From positions 1-59,748 of the forward strand of contig JAKVBU010000021.1 of NCBI GenBank assembly GCA_022446885.1: a stretch of 59,748 nt of DNA. Reading direction: 5' to 3'. Made by a program: the position numbers and the translations under genes. Positions 1-8,539 of the stretch are shown here, piece after piece. Under the pieces are notes generated by a model. The model was given only the letters and a program-made list of their open reading frames with translations, did no database searches and was not told the DNA's origin. Source of the stretch: Phycisphaerales bacterium (GTDB lineage: Bacteria > Planctomycetota > Phycisphaerae > Phycisphaerales > SM1A02). Numbering within the stretch: position 1 is the first letter of the stretch; every line of letters starts with the position of its first letter.

Positions 1-688
1 GCATCTTGCTTCGGATGCCCGCATTCGATGAGAAGCCAACACCATCCTGGGCCCATTTACTGCGACCACGATCATCGAGCGGTTCATACCGGAGCATGAC
101 TGCGATGCGGCCTTCCAGTGTGTCACGTTCGCCGAAACTCGAATACCCGTCGGGGCCTTCTTCGATGGCGTATCCAGCGAATGACAGTGGCGCTTCGACC
201 GAGGCTGACCCGCTGTTTGCAAGTGTGTTGAAGTCCACACCCGGCTCGAATGTGTGCCGATCGAATTCGAGTCGCTGGTCATGAACCACACGCTGGCGAC
301 CATGGTTGAATTCGAAGGGCTGTCGCCACGGGTTGACCTCTGGATTGTCGCTGGCGAACGCTGGCTCCAGCCCGATCTGGTCCATGTGCCATTGGATGTA
401 GTTGAGGGCGAGATCGTCACCTCGAGTGCCTGGCTGGCGTCCTTCAAACCACGGGTTGGCGAGCGTCTGGACATGCTGATACCAGAGGCGACCGTCGGGG
501 TGCAGATCGCTCAAGACGCGTTGAGTCGTGCTGCGCCCTGTTTCGGTGGGTGGGTCAAAATCACGAACGCCGCTGGAGTTCTCGACGATGCGGCCCTTGG
601 GTGCGTCGTTTGCTTCTTGCCCAACGGCCTGCCCTGACGCAGGCAGTGTTGCCACAGCTATGAACACGAGGCCAGTGCGAACCAACAT
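1..688 (-). CDS. M28-family-like peptidase, N-terminal part (cut by window edge)
   Basis: The ATG at 688 follows AGGAG with about 10 bases spacing, and 229 codons are open to the window edge. Residues 1-19 look like a signal peptide (LVRTGLVFIAVATLPASG). Next come a WYQHVQTLANPWFEGR segment, the G-x-R-G-D-D and Y-I-Q-W-H region that starts planctomycete M28 aminopeptidases, and a segment around FAGYAIEE...YSSFGE with IAVMLRYEP that looks like a protease-associated (PA) insert domain. In the family, an exported zinc aminopeptidase releases N-terminal amino acids. The zinc ligands and catalytic domain lie beyond the left edge, so activity cannot be judged. Assignment rests on recognised family sequence; the exact substrate is unknown. 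Confidence 0.7.
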   Translation of the reverse strand, partial: MLVRTGLVFIAVATLPASGQAVGQEANDAPKGRIVENSSGVRDFDPPTETGRSTTQRVLSDLHPDGRLWYQHVQTLANPWFEGRQPGTRGDDLALNYIQWHMDQIGLEPAFASDNPEVNPWRQPFEFNHGRQRVVHDQRLEFDRHTFEPGVDFNTLANSGSASVEAPLSFAGYAIEEGPDGYSSFGERDTLEGRIAVMLRYEPLDDRGRSKWAQDGVGFSSNAGIRSKM

Positions 689-731
689 GGGTCGGGCTCC
701 TTTTCTGGTTGCGCCCAAGGACGGAACTCGC

Positions 732-737
732 ATGCTA
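732..737 (-). promoter_or_regulatory. Candidate -10 box (TAGCAT) for the M28 peptidase gene
   Basis: TAGCAT on the minus strand lies 43 bases before the start codon at 688. The same hexamer, within GGTAGCATGC, precedes the RRM gene at 40107, and TAGCAT also occurs before the MFS gene at 43589. No convincing -35 box is visible. Confidence 0.3.
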
Positions 738-740
738 CCT

Positions 741-1256
741 CTAGCCAAGGCAGGCGGCTGCCGGCAGCATGCCCGCCAGCCCCAGCGTGGCCCAAGTGCA
801 TGAAGCTGCGATCACGCCCGCGAGGATGTCATCGAGCAGGACGCCCCAGCCGCTGCTGAGGCACTGCAGCAGATCTATGGGAGGCGGCTTGAGGATGTCG
901 AACACTCGAAACCAGCCAAAACTCACGATGATGGCGGCTGCCAACATGCCCTCGGATGCCGGGCTGTATCCAGCCAACAGGACTGGAGAGAACGCGCCGG
1001 CCAAACTCATGCCTGCGACCTCGTCAATGACCACTTCGCCTGGGTCGCTCTGCCCAAAGTGCTTCTCGGCCCAGGGTGTGAGCCAGATGCAACTCAGGCT
1101 CGCGGCTGCCGCGATGAGCAACAGGATCCACCAGGCCTCTACCGGGGCATACAGGACAAGGACGAACGCAAGAGCGGCCATGCCCGCCGATCCCCATGTG
1201 CCCGGCGCTGGCTTGATCAGCCCTAGCCCACCTGCAGTGACAACGAGCAGTCGCAT
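741..1256 (-). CDS. pgpA: Phosphatidylglycerophosphatase A
   Basis: This 171-residue integral membrane phosphatase removes phosphate from phosphatidylglycerol phosphate, the last step of phosphatidylglycerol synthesis. The N-terminal GLGLIKPAPGTWGS and the central DPGEVVIDEVAGM are the hallmark PgpA motifs, the acidic residues of the second being catalytic in the family. Four hydrophobic segments are visible. I chose the ATG at 1256 over the in-frame TTG at 1259 because GGAGAAGG lies about 7 bases upstream. It sits 34 bases after pgsA on the same strand, and PgsA makes its substrate, so the pair is a functional operon. Length is normal for the family. Confidence 0.93.
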   Translation of the reverse strand: MRLLVVTAGGLGLIKPAPGTWGSAGMAALAFVLVLYAPVEAWWILLLIAAAASLSCIWLTPWAEKHFGQSDPGEVVIDEVAGMSLAGAFSPVLLAGYSPASEGMLAAAIIVSFGWFRVFDILKPPPIDLLQCLSSGWGVLLDDILAGVIAASCTWATLGLAGMLPAAACLG

Positions 1257-1290
1257 CAAGGGCCTTCTCCAGTCAAGGGGCCTGCTCTCG

Positions 1291-1920
1291 TCAAGGCGTC
1301 TGCTCCAGCCGTCGAACGGCCGCCAGATAGGGCAGCCCGGACCAGATCGTCACGGCAACGGTCGTCCAGACGAGGATGTGGTTGGTCCAAAAGATCGCCG
1401 GGTGCGTCGCAGGCGGGGCGATCGCCATGAGGCCCATCACGGTGGGCAGCGTCACGCTTTGGACAAACATCTTGAGTTTGCCAGCCCCCTTGGCCGGGAA
1501 CTCGATCCCTCGTGACTCGGCAACCGACCGGATCGCCGTCACCAGAAGCTCACGAGCCAGCAGCACAACGACCACCCACGGGTAGACACCGCTGGCCTGG
1601 TCCAGCAGGGGCCAAGGGGTGTTTTCCGGCGAGAGGGCAAATCGCTGGCCGCCCAGCACCACGAATCCGCCCAGCACGAGCAGTTTGTCGCACAGCGGGT
1701 CCATGATTCGCCCGAACAGGCTGACGACATTCCACCGCCTCGCCAGCCAGCCGTCGAGGACATCAGAGAGGGCCGCAGCGATGAACAGCCCGGTAGCTGT
1801 CCAGAGCCAAGCCACGCCTTCATCTGGGGCTCGATAGAAACTCAGGACCACAAAAAAGCCCGCTGCCATCAAGGCCCGCGCCATGGTGACGGCATTGGGG
1901 ATGTGGCGACGTTCCAGCAT
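1291..1920 (-). CDS. pgsA: CDP-diacylglycerol--glycerol-3-phosphate 3-phosphatidyltransferase
   Basis: PgsA condenses CDP-diacylglycerol with glycerol-3-phosphate to give phosphatidylglycerol phosphate in the inner membrane. At about residues 53-80 the protein has the full CDP-alcohol phosphotransferase signature D-x2-D-G-x2-A-R-x8-G-x3-D-x3-D (SDVLDGWLARR followed by GRIMDPLCDK). There are several transmembrane helices, the 209-residue length is normal, and the C-terminus is hydrophobic. It is read divergently from nuoJ and is followed by pgpA. The ATG at 1920 has no Shine-Dalgarno sequence, but TAGGAT lies 10 bases upstream, so the transcript may be almost leaderless. Confidence 0.93.
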   Translation of the reverse strand: MLERRHIPNAVTMARALMAAGFFVVLSFYRAPDEGVAWLWTATGLFIAAALSDVLDGWLARRWNVVSLFGRIMDPLCDKLLVLGGFVVLGGQRFALSPENTPWPLLDQASGVYPWVVVVLLARELLVTAIRSVAESRGIEFPAKGAGKLKMFVQSVTLPTVMGLMAIAPPATHPAIFWTNHILVWTTVAVTIWSGLPYLAAVRRLEQTP

Positions 1921-1930
1921 TGGTGCCGGG

Positions 1931-1936
1931 ATCCTA
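1931..1936 (-). promoter_or_regulatory. Candidate -10 box (TAGGAT) of pgsA
   Basis: A TANNNT hexamer lies 10 bases upstream of the pgsA ATG, with no ribosome-binding site between them. It would place the transcription start within a few bases of the start codon. No -35 match is seen. Confidence 0.35.
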
Positions 1937-2047
1937 ATTCACCGGGCAGCGTGGGGCCCGATTCAGTTGCGGGGGGTTCGCCATGGCGACTATCCTCCCC
2001 GCTTGGCCTCTCGGTTCCGTGGGGGCCACTGCCCGCTCAACCCCTCG

Positions 2048-2986
2048 ATGCCCCTGCTTCAGCCCACAATCGCTATTGCCGCCGCCGCGCTTGGGCTATT
2101 GCTCGTGCTCATGGGCCGCGGCGCCCCACAACGCTGGGTTGGGGGTGCCATTTCGCTGGGCGCATTGGCTTGGCTGCTCGTGCTGGCGGGCGAGATGCCC
2201 GACGACACATCAGCGGGCGCCCTTGGCCGTGAGGCGGCCTTCATCGTGTTCGCAGCGCTGTCACTGGCCTCTGCGGTCCGCATGATTGCTCAGCCGCGGC
2301 CGGTGTACGCAGCGCTCTTCTTTGTACTGGTCATCCTGAGCACCTGCGGCCTGCTGCTGCTGCTCGAGGCGTGGTTCATCGCGTTTGCCGTGGTGATCGT
2401 TTACGCCGGTGCCATTTTGATCACCTACATGTTCGTGTTGATGTTGGCTCAGCAGGCTTCTGATGCCCAGCAGGTGGGCGAGATACCCGAGTACGACCGC
2501 AGGCCCCGCGAACCAATGACCGCTGTGATTGTGGGCATGTTCGTTGCATTGATCATGGCGGTGGTGGTGTTCCGCGGAATTGGTGAGTTGCCCGCTCCCG
2601 CGACCGAACAGACAAGGCTTCAAGCCTCTGCCCAGTTGCTCAATGCGCTGCCCCGGCAACTTGACCGAGCCGCAACCAATGCCGGTCTTGAACCGTCAGA
2701 TGACCTGGTTGCCCGCGTGCAGGGTGGGGACGTCGTCGCCCAATCCAGCGCCGGGCTGCGAGTGCTTGATGAACGTGATTTTCCTGGCACGACCGAACTC
2801 GTCGGGTGGGATCTCGTCGCGAGATTCCCCGCCAGCCTTGAAGTGGCCGGGGTGGTGCTGCTCATGGCGATGTTCGGTGCCGTGGTGTTGGCTCGACGGA
2901 GGATCGATCTGGGCGAAGACGAGTTGCGTGCGTCGTCTGGCATGCCTTCACTTGGCGGGCACGGTGAGTCGGGGGATGCCCACTGA
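2048..2986 (+). CDS. nuoJ: NADH-quinone oxidoreductase subunit J
   Basis: NuoJ is a small membrane subunit of complex I, next to NuoK in the proton-translocating arm. The segment RPVYAALFFVLVILSTCG followed by IVYAGAILITYMFVLML is the conserved NuoJ helix pair, which includes the pi-bulge helix of the family. At 312 residues it is longer than the common 160-200: it has an added N-terminal hydrophobic pair and a soluble loop between the last two helices. The ATG at 2048 begins MPLLQPTIAI and leads straight into the first helix; upstream in-frame Met codons would add an implausible Arg/His-rich leader. No Shine-Dalgarno is seen. Its stop overlaps the nuoK start by one base (TGATG). Confidence 0.88.
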   Translation: MPLLQPTIAIAAAALGLLLVLMGRGAPQRWVGGAISLGALAWLLVLAGEMPDDTSAGALGREAAFIVFAALSLASAVRMIAQPRPVYAALFFVLVILSTCGLLLLLEAWFIAFAVVIVYAGAILITYMFVLMLAQQASDAQQVGEIPEYDRRPREPMTAVIVGMFVALIMAVVVFRGIGELPAPATEQTRLQASAQLLNALPRQLDRAATNAGLEPSDDLVARVQGGDVVAQSSAGLRVLDERDFPGTTELVGWDLVARFPASLEVAGVVLLMAMFGAVVLARRRIDLGEDELRASSGMPSLGGHGESGDAH

Positions 2987-3336
2987 TGGTGCAGTTGCCC
3001 GAAATCGTGACGCAAGGCGCCGACCTGTTCACGCAGGCCCAGTTGGCTCGTTACCTGCTGTTGTCGGGATTGCTCCTGGCCGTAGGTCTGGCCGGATTTC
3101 TGTCGCGTCGCAATCTGATCGTGATGTTCCTGTGCACTGAACTGATGTTCCAGGCGGCCGTGATTGCCTTCGTCGCACTGGGCCGCTGGTACTGGGACTT
3201 CTCCGGGCAGGTCTTTGTGATCTTCATCCTGACCATCGCCGCTGCTGAAGCAGCACTGGCCTTGGCGCTGGTGGTCTTGTTGCACCGGAGGCGAGGAACG
3301 CTTGACGCGGGTGTCTGGCAGGAGCTCAGCGAATGA
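2986..3336 (+). CDS. nuoK: NADH-quinone oxidoreductase subunit K
   Basis: This 116-residue three-helix membrane subunit of complex I is homologous to MrpC. The middle helix contains MFLCTELMFQAA, with the buried glutamate that lies on the proton path, and the last helix has VIFILTIAAAEAALALA with the second conserved glutamate. Family length is about 100. It is translationally coupled to both neighbours: TGATG with nuoJ and ATGA with nuoL. Confidence 0.93.
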   Translation: MVQLPEIVTQGADLFTQAQLARYLLLSGLLLAVGLAGFLSRRNLIVMFLCTELMFQAAVIAFVALGRWYWDFSGQVFVIFILTIAAAEAALALALVVLLHRRRGTLDAGVWQELSE

Positions 3337-5444
3337 CGCCCCTGTCCGACGCAGTGCCCGTTCCCGTCGATCAGGTGCATGTCCTCACGGACCTGTCCTG
3401 GGCCGGGCTCATTCTGTGGCTGCCGCTGCTCTCGATGGTGCTCTGTGGCATCTGCGCCATCTTCAAGTGCCGAACCAAACTACCGGCCTGGATCACGGTG
3501 GGGTGCCTTGCCGGGTCGTTCATCACGGCCCTCTTCCTGTGGAATCACTACGAGGCACCTGGCGACGTCGTACACATCGTTCGCTGGTTCGATGTGGCTT
3601 GGGTTGGTGGGGGATTCTCCGCCGACATCTCGTTCTATGTTGATTCGCTGTCTCTGCTGTGGATTCTGTTCGTCACGGGTCTGGGCACGCTGATCGCCTT
3701 CTACGCCAGCGAGTACATGGAGCCGGACCTGGGGCCGGGCTTCTGCCGATTCTTCGCCGGGGTGAGCGTGTTCCTGTTCGCCATGTCGGCGCTCGTGCTG
3801 GCCGACAATCTCGTGCTTCTGTATCTGGGCTGGGAAGGCGTCGGCTTCGCCTCTTACTGGCTCATCGGCTACTACTACACCCGCCCCGAGGCGGTCGCAG
3901 CGGCCAAGAAGGCGTTCATCGTCAATCGCATCGGCGACCTCGGCCTGGCGCTTGCGATCTGGCTCTGCTGGACCAGTTTCGGCACGGTGCAGTACGACGA
4001 GTTGGTCACGGTTGTCGAGTCTGGGCAGTTCACCGCCATGACGGGCGACTGGTCAGTTGCCGCGATCCCGTGGCTGCTCATGCTCGCGGCGTTCGGCAAG
4101 TCGGCCCAGCTGCCCCTGTATGTCTGGCTTCCCGATGCCATGGAAGGCCCCACGCCCGTCTCCGCCCTGATCCACGCGGCGACGATGGTGACAGCTGGCG
4201 TCTATCTGCTGGCCCGCATGTATCCGCTGTTCCTGCTCGATGGTGACCACAGTGCCCTGCACGTGGTGGCCTGGGTCGGCGGGCTTACGGCACTGCTGGC
4301 GGCCACGATCGGCATGGCCCAATTCGACATCAAGCGGATCATGGCCTACTCCACGGTGTCCCAACTGGGCTTCATGTTCATGGGGCTTGGTGTGCTGACC
4401 ACATATGGCGCCGCCTACCACGTGTTCACCCACGCCTTCTTCAAGGCGGTGCTCTTCTTGACGTGTGGTGCCGTCATGCACGGGTTCGCGGGGCAGTTGG
4501 ACCTGCGAAAGCTCAGCGGGCTGCGACACATCAAGGGGTGGCGAATCACCGCATGGGCGATGTTTGTGGGTTGCCTGTGCCTGGCAGGATTCCCCTTCAC
4601 ATCGGGGTACTTCAGCAAGGACGCGATTCTGGCAGAGGCCTTCGTGACGCATGGCCCGGGCTTCGAGATTCTTGGCTGGATTGCGATCTTCACTGCGGGT
4701 CTGACCGCCTACTACACCTTCAGAGTGTGGTTCCGGGTGTGCGCCGGTCCCGTGCAGTACGAACCCGGCGATGAGCACCATGGTGATGACCATGGGCATG
4801 ACGGCCACTTCCATCCGCACGCGCCGCGGTTTGCCATGAACAGCGTGATGGCCATCATCGCGGTGGGGGCGCTGCTGGCGGCCGTGCCCTACTTCATGTC
4901 CAGCGACGTGAAGGGGGGCTGGATTGCCGACATGGTGCACGACTCCACCGCCGCAGAAGGCATTCCCGCAGTGCGACAGGCAGCCGATGCAGAAGCGCAT
5001 CACGGCGACATCCTTGGCTTTGACCCTCACGTTGCGATGTATTGGATTTCTGGCGGCGTCGGGTTCATCGGATTGTGCATCGCTGCATGGCTGCACCTGT
5101 TCAGGCGATCAGATGCTGATGCACTCAAGCGTGCGCTTGCGGGCAACGCCCTGATTGCATGGCTCCCGCGGGCCATGGAACGCAAGTGGTATGTGGACGA
5201 GATCTATCACGCACTCATCCGTGCCCCACTCTGGGTGCTCTCACACGTGTTCCACGCGATTGACCGCATCGTGATCGATCTCGTGATCGTTGATGGCATC
5301 GCACGCCTGCCCCGAGCATTCGGTCGCTGGATGCAGCCCTTGGCCACCGGCGGCGTGCAGTCTTCGGCAGCCGCCATGGCCGGTGGCGTCATGCTGTTGA
5401 TCCTCGTACTGCTCATCTTCCTGACGACGGGGGCACTGCACTGA
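3333..5444 (+). CDS. nuoL: NADH-quinone oxidoreductase subunit L
   Basis: NuoL is the distal antiporter-like subunit of complex I and carries the long lateral helix. At 703 residues it is slightly longer than usual. Visible landmarks are LGWEGVGFASYWLIGYYY, AFGKSAQLPLYVWLPDAMEGPTPVSALIHAATMV (the conserved Lys and His of the proton channel) and AYSTVSQLGFMFMGLG. A His/Asp-rich loop (GDEHHGDDHGHDGHFHPH) sits near residues 485-502, before the last helices. The start at 3333 follows GGAG with 8 bases spacing and overlaps the nuoK stop. The final TGATG overlaps nuoM. Confidence 0.95.
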   Translation: MTPLSDAVPVPVDQVHVLTDLSWAGLILWLPLLSMVLCGICAIFKCRTKLPAWITVGCLAGSFITALFLWNHYEAPGDVVHIVRWFDVAWVGGGFSADISFYVDSLSLLWILFVTGLGTLIAFYASEYMEPDLGPGFCRFFAGVSVFLFAMSALVLADNLVLLYLGWEGVGFASYWLIGYYYTRPEAVAAAKKAFIVNRIGDLGLALAIWLCWTSFGTVQYDELVTVVESGQFTAMTGDWSVAAIPWLLMLAAFGKSAQLPLYVWLPDAMEGPTPVSALIHAATMVTAGVYLLARMYPLFLLDGDHSALHVVAWVGGLTALLAATIGMAQFDIKRIMAYSTVSQLGFMFMGLGVLTTYGAAYHVFTHAFFKAVLFLTCGAVMHGFAGQLDLRKLSGLRHIKGWRITAWAMFVGCLCLAGFPFTSGYFSKDAILAEAFVTHGPGFEILGWIAIFTAGLTAYYTFRVWFRVCAGPVQYEPGDEHHGDDHGHDGHFHPHAPRFAMNSVMAIIAVGALLAAVPYFMSSDVKGGWIADMVHDSTAAEGIPAVRQAADAEAHHGDILGFDPHVAMYWISGGVGFIGLCIAAWLHLFRRSDADALKRALAGNALIAWLPRAMERKWYVDEIYHALIRAPLWVLSHVFHAIDRIVIDLVIVDGIARLPRAFGRWMQPLATGGVQSSAAAMAGGVMLLILVLLIFLTTGALH

Positions 5445-7003
5445 TGCTCGCGCTCGTTCTCATCGCACTACCGCTGCTGGGCGCCCTCATCGTGGCCGTC
5501 AGCCCAGTCCGTAATGCAAGAGGCACTGCCCTTCTGGCAACGCTGGCGGCATTCGGAGCCACAGTTGCCGCTGCGATCGGGTTTGAGGGTTGGGGCAACG
5601 GCCGCTTCGGGCTGGCGCTGGAGGCGCCTTGGCTGGAGGGTGTGGGGGTTTCATTGGCGCTGGGTGCTGACTCGGTCGCCATGCTGCTGGTGCTGCTCAC
5701 GGCCTTGTTGATGCCGCTGTCGGTGTTGGGCTCATGGACTGCCATTACCGCCCGACGCCGCGAGTTCTTCGGCTGGCTGCTCGTGTTGCAGGCGGCGATG
5801 ACCGCCGTCTTTCTAGCCCGCGACATCGTGGTCTTCTACGTGGCCTTCGAGTTCACGCTGATCCCGATGTATTTCCTCATCGCGATCTACGGCAGCACCA
5901 ATCGTGCACGCGCCAGCATCAAGTTCTTCATCTACACCTTCACCGGATCGCTGGTGGCGTTGGCAGGCATCGTCTACGTCGCCTGGGCATTCGCGCAGGA
6001 GCACGGGCACTGGTCATTCTCGATCGAGCAATTGACCACCTTCGCCGCTTCTGGCTTGTCAATGCACGAAGCCACCATGGTGCTGCTGGCGTTGATGGCT
6101 GGCTTCGCCGTGAAGGTGCCTCTGTTCCCGGTGCACACGTGGCTGCCACTGGCCCACACCGAGGCACCCACGGCCGGCTCGGTCATTCTGGCGGGCGTCC
6201 TGCTGAAACTGGGCACCTACGGCATCTACCGATTCGTGCTTCCGATGTTGCCCGTGGTTGTGGTCGAGTGGGCCCCGTTCATCGCCGTACTGTCGGTTGT
6301 GGGCATCATCTACGCCGGCCTCATCTGCTGGGTGCAGCGTGATGTCAAAAAGTTAGTTGCATACTCGTCAGTGAGCCACCTTGGGTTCTGTGTACTGGGG
6401 CTGTTTGCGTTGAACCCGCTTGGGCTGCAGGGCAGCGTGCTCTACATGATCAACCACGGTCTCTCGACGGGCGCCTTGTTCTTTCTGATCGGGATGATGT
6501 ACGAGCGGTATCACACCCGTGACATGACAGCAGTGGGCGGGCTCGCTCGACGAATGCCAGTGTGGTCGTGCTTCATGGTGTTCTTCGTGCTGGCCTCGGT
6601 CGGTCTGCCGGGCTTGAACGGATTCGTGAGCGAGTTCCTTTGTCTGCTGGCGGCATTCGCTGCAGGCGACGCGGGCGCCTATCCGGGCGTATTGGGGCCG
6701 TGGTTCGCGGCCTTTGCCGCCGTTGGCATGGTGATTGCAGCGATGTACCTGCTGCGGATGGTTGGCAGCATGGTGTTCGGTGCACTTCGAGAGCCTGGGG
6801 ACCATCACGAACACGACCAGTTGAGTGCGGATCTGACGCCGCGAGAGATCACCGTGTTGATTCCGTTGGCCGTGCTTTGTGTGCTGCTTGGTGTGGCACC
6901 GTGGTTGGCGACCGACGCGATCGAGGGGTCGATCACCAACACATTGGCGGCCTATCCGGAGTCGGTCGCAACGGTCCACGAATTCATGGCGGGGGGGCGC
7001 TGA
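5444..7003 (+). CDS. nuoM: NADH-quinone oxidoreductase subunit M
   Basis: This is an antiporter-like proton-pumping subunit of complex I, 519 residues, about 14 helices. Hallmarks are FYVAFEFTLIPMYFLI (the key glutamate), GFAVKVPLFPVHTWLPLAHTEAPTAGSVILAG (the conserved Lys and the His-containing broken helix) and LVAYSSVSHLGFCVLG. It lies between nuoL (one-base overlap) and nuoN (9-base gap). A short His-rich stretch (DHHEHDQL) precedes the last helices, echoing the NuoL loop. Confidence 0.95.
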   Translation: MLALVLIALPLLGALIVAVSPVRNARGTALLATLAAFGATVAAAIGFEGWGNGRFGLALEAPWLEGVGVSLALGADSVAMLLVLLTALLMPLSVLGSWTAITARRREFFGWLLVLQAAMTAVFLARDIVVFYVAFEFTLIPMYFLIAIYGSTNRARASIKFFIYTFTGSLVALAGIVYVAWAFAQEHGHWSFSIEQLTTFAASGLSMHEATMVLLALMAGFAVKVPLFPVHTWLPLAHTEAPTAGSVILAGVLLKLGTYGIYRFVLPMLPVVVVEWAPFIAVLSVVGIIYAGLICWVQRDVKKLVAYSSVSHLGFCVLGLFALNPLGLQGSVLYMINHGLSTGALFFLIGMMYERYHTRDMTAVGGLARRMPVWSCFMVFFVLASVGLPGLNGFVSEFLCLLAAFAAGDAGAYPGVLGPWFAAFAAVGMVIAAMYLLRMVGSMVFGALREPGDHHEHDQLSADLTPREITVLIPLAVLCVLLGVAPWLATDAIEGSITNTLAAYPESVATVHEFMAGGR

Positions 7004-7012
7004 GCATCTGAC

Positions 7013-8509
7013 ATGGTCTTTCCACTGCTCATTCCGGAACTGATCGTGCTCGCCGGCGCTGTGACATGTGCCATCGTGGGCGTCTCCAGCAAGCGCAGCG
7101 TGCGGGACGCGCTGCCGGGTGTGGCGATTGTCACATTGGTCATTACTGGCCTGTGGATCTCGATCTTCGCCGGCGTGGAAGGCATGCGTGCTCCAGGCTC
7201 GACGCTCCAGACGCTTGGGCCTTGGGTCGGTGTCGTCACCTGTGCACTGGGTGTCGTGCTCGTGCTGCTCAATGCCGGAACTGCTGATCGTGAATACGAG
7301 TCAGCGGTAGCCGCGGGGAAAGTGACGTTCGATCCGCTTCGCACAACTCGAGGTGAGTTCTACGTATTCCTGCTGCTGAGCCTCGGTGGCTTGCTGCTGG
7401 TGACAGCGGCCAGTGACCTGATCTGGCTCTTCCTGGCGCTCGAACTGACCTCGCTGCCCACCTACGTCATGGTCGCCATGAGCCGGACGCAGGGGCGGGC
7501 CCAAGAAGCGGCGATGAAGTACTTCTTCCTCGGGGCCATGTCGGCGGCGCTCTTCTTGTATGGATTCGCGCTGCTGTACGGAGCAACCGGCACCGTGGAA
7601 CTCGCCTCCATGCAGGCGGTGTTCACCCAACAGGCCGCAGCTGGCGGCATTGGCGTCATGGGCATCGCCGGCATGCTGCTGGCGGTGTTGGGGATTGGCT
7701 TCAAACTCGCTGCGGCACCGATGCACCTCTACGCCGCAGATGTCTACGAAGGCGCCGCCTCACCCGTGACGGCATTTCTGGGCTTCGTGCCCAAGGCCGC
7801 TGGTGCATTGGCGCTCATGTTGCTGCTCTCCACGATCGGCTGGTTCGACAATGGCGCCCTGCCGCCGGTGTTGAGCGTGTTGCTCTGGGTCATGGCAGCC
7901 CTGACCATGACGCTGGGCAACATCGGGGCGTTGCTGCAGACCTCGGCCAAGCGTATGTTGGCCTGGTCATCGATTGCCCACAGTGGCTACATCCTGATGG
8001 GCATTCTGGCGGGCCCTCATGTTGGCGGCTTTGGCGCAGTGCTGGTCTATCTGCTCGCCTATGGGCTCTCCAACACGGCTGCGTTCGCCGCGCTGGCTGC
8101 GTTGCGGCGTGGCGGCGCTGAAGTCGAATCACTCAAGGATCTACCGGGCTTGCGCGAGCAGCACGGGCTGACGGCGTGGACGATGGCCATCGCCTCGGGC
8201 AGCCTGCTTGGCTTCCCGCCGCTCATCGGCTTCTGGGGCAAGTTGCTGCTGTTCATCGCGGCCGTTGCATCTGGACACATCGTGCTCGTTGTCATCGCCG
8301 CCCTTAACAGTGCCATCAGTGCGGGCTACTACCTGAAACTGGTAGCGATTCCGATCATGGGCGAGCCCACGGCTCGAAGTCGTGAAGTCGAGCGGGCCAT
8401 CTCGCCGTGGCCAAGGCTGGTGGGAATCGCACTGGCTGTCTCGCTGCTGCTGATGCCGCTCGTGTTGCCGGTGCTCATGCAGCAGGTGCAACGCATCTTT
8501 GCCAACTGA
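7013..8509 (+). CDS. nuoN: NADH-quinone oxidoreductase subunit N
   Basis: NuoN is the antiporter-like subunit nearest NuoJ/K in complex I; this protein has 498 residues. Landmarks are FLALELTSLPTYVMVA, GFKLAAAPMHLYAADVYEGAASPVTAFL (conserved Lys and broken helix) and LAWSSIAHSGYILMG. It is the last gene of the plus-strand run, which stops here without any nuoA-I genes. A perfect six-base inverted repeat follows 12 bases after the stop. Confidence 0.94.
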   Translation: MVFPLLIPELIVLAGAVTCAIVGVSSKRSVRDALPGVAIVTLVITGLWISIFAGVEGMRAPGSTLQTLGPWVGVVTCALGVVLVLLNAGTADREYESAVAAGKVTFDPLRTTRGEFYVFLLLSLGGLLLVTAASDLIWLFLALELTSLPTYVMVAMSRTQGRAQEAAMKYFFLGAMSAALFLYGFALLYGATGTVELASMQAVFTQQAAAGGIGVMGIAGMLLAVLGIGFKLAAAPMHLYAADVYEGAASPVTAFLGFVPKAAGALALMLLLSTIGWFDNGALPPVLSVLLWVMAALTMTLGNIGALLQTSAKRMLAWSSIAHSGYILMGILAGPHVGGFGAVLVYLLAYGLSNTAAFAALAALRRGGAEVESLKDLPGLREQHGLTAWTMAIASGSLLGFPPLIGFWGKLLLFIAAVASGHIVLVVIAALNSAISAGYYLKLVAIPIMGEPTARSREVERAISPWPRLVGIALAVSLLLMPLVLPVLMQQVQRIFAN

Positions 8510-8521
8510 TTCGCTGCTGTC

Positions 8522-8537
8522 GCGTCATAGCTGACGC
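8522..8537. terminator. Short inverted repeat between convergent genes, possible terminator
   Basis: GCGTCA and TGACGC form a perfect 6-bp stem with a 4-base loop in the 30-base gap between the nuoN stop and the stop of the convergent gene at 8540. There is no T-run on either strand, so a role in termination is inferred from position only. Confidence 0.35.
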
Positions 8538-8539
8538 AC

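Noticed and set aside
769-1515. Plus-strand frame overlapping pgpA and pgsA
   Set aside because: Both minus-strand genes carry full family signatures; this frame is compositional.
4053-5096. Long open frame on the minus strand inside nuoL
   Set aside because: It is antisense to conserved NuoL sequence and its translation is rich in His, Gln and Arg without any domain, the usual shadow of a high-GC gene.
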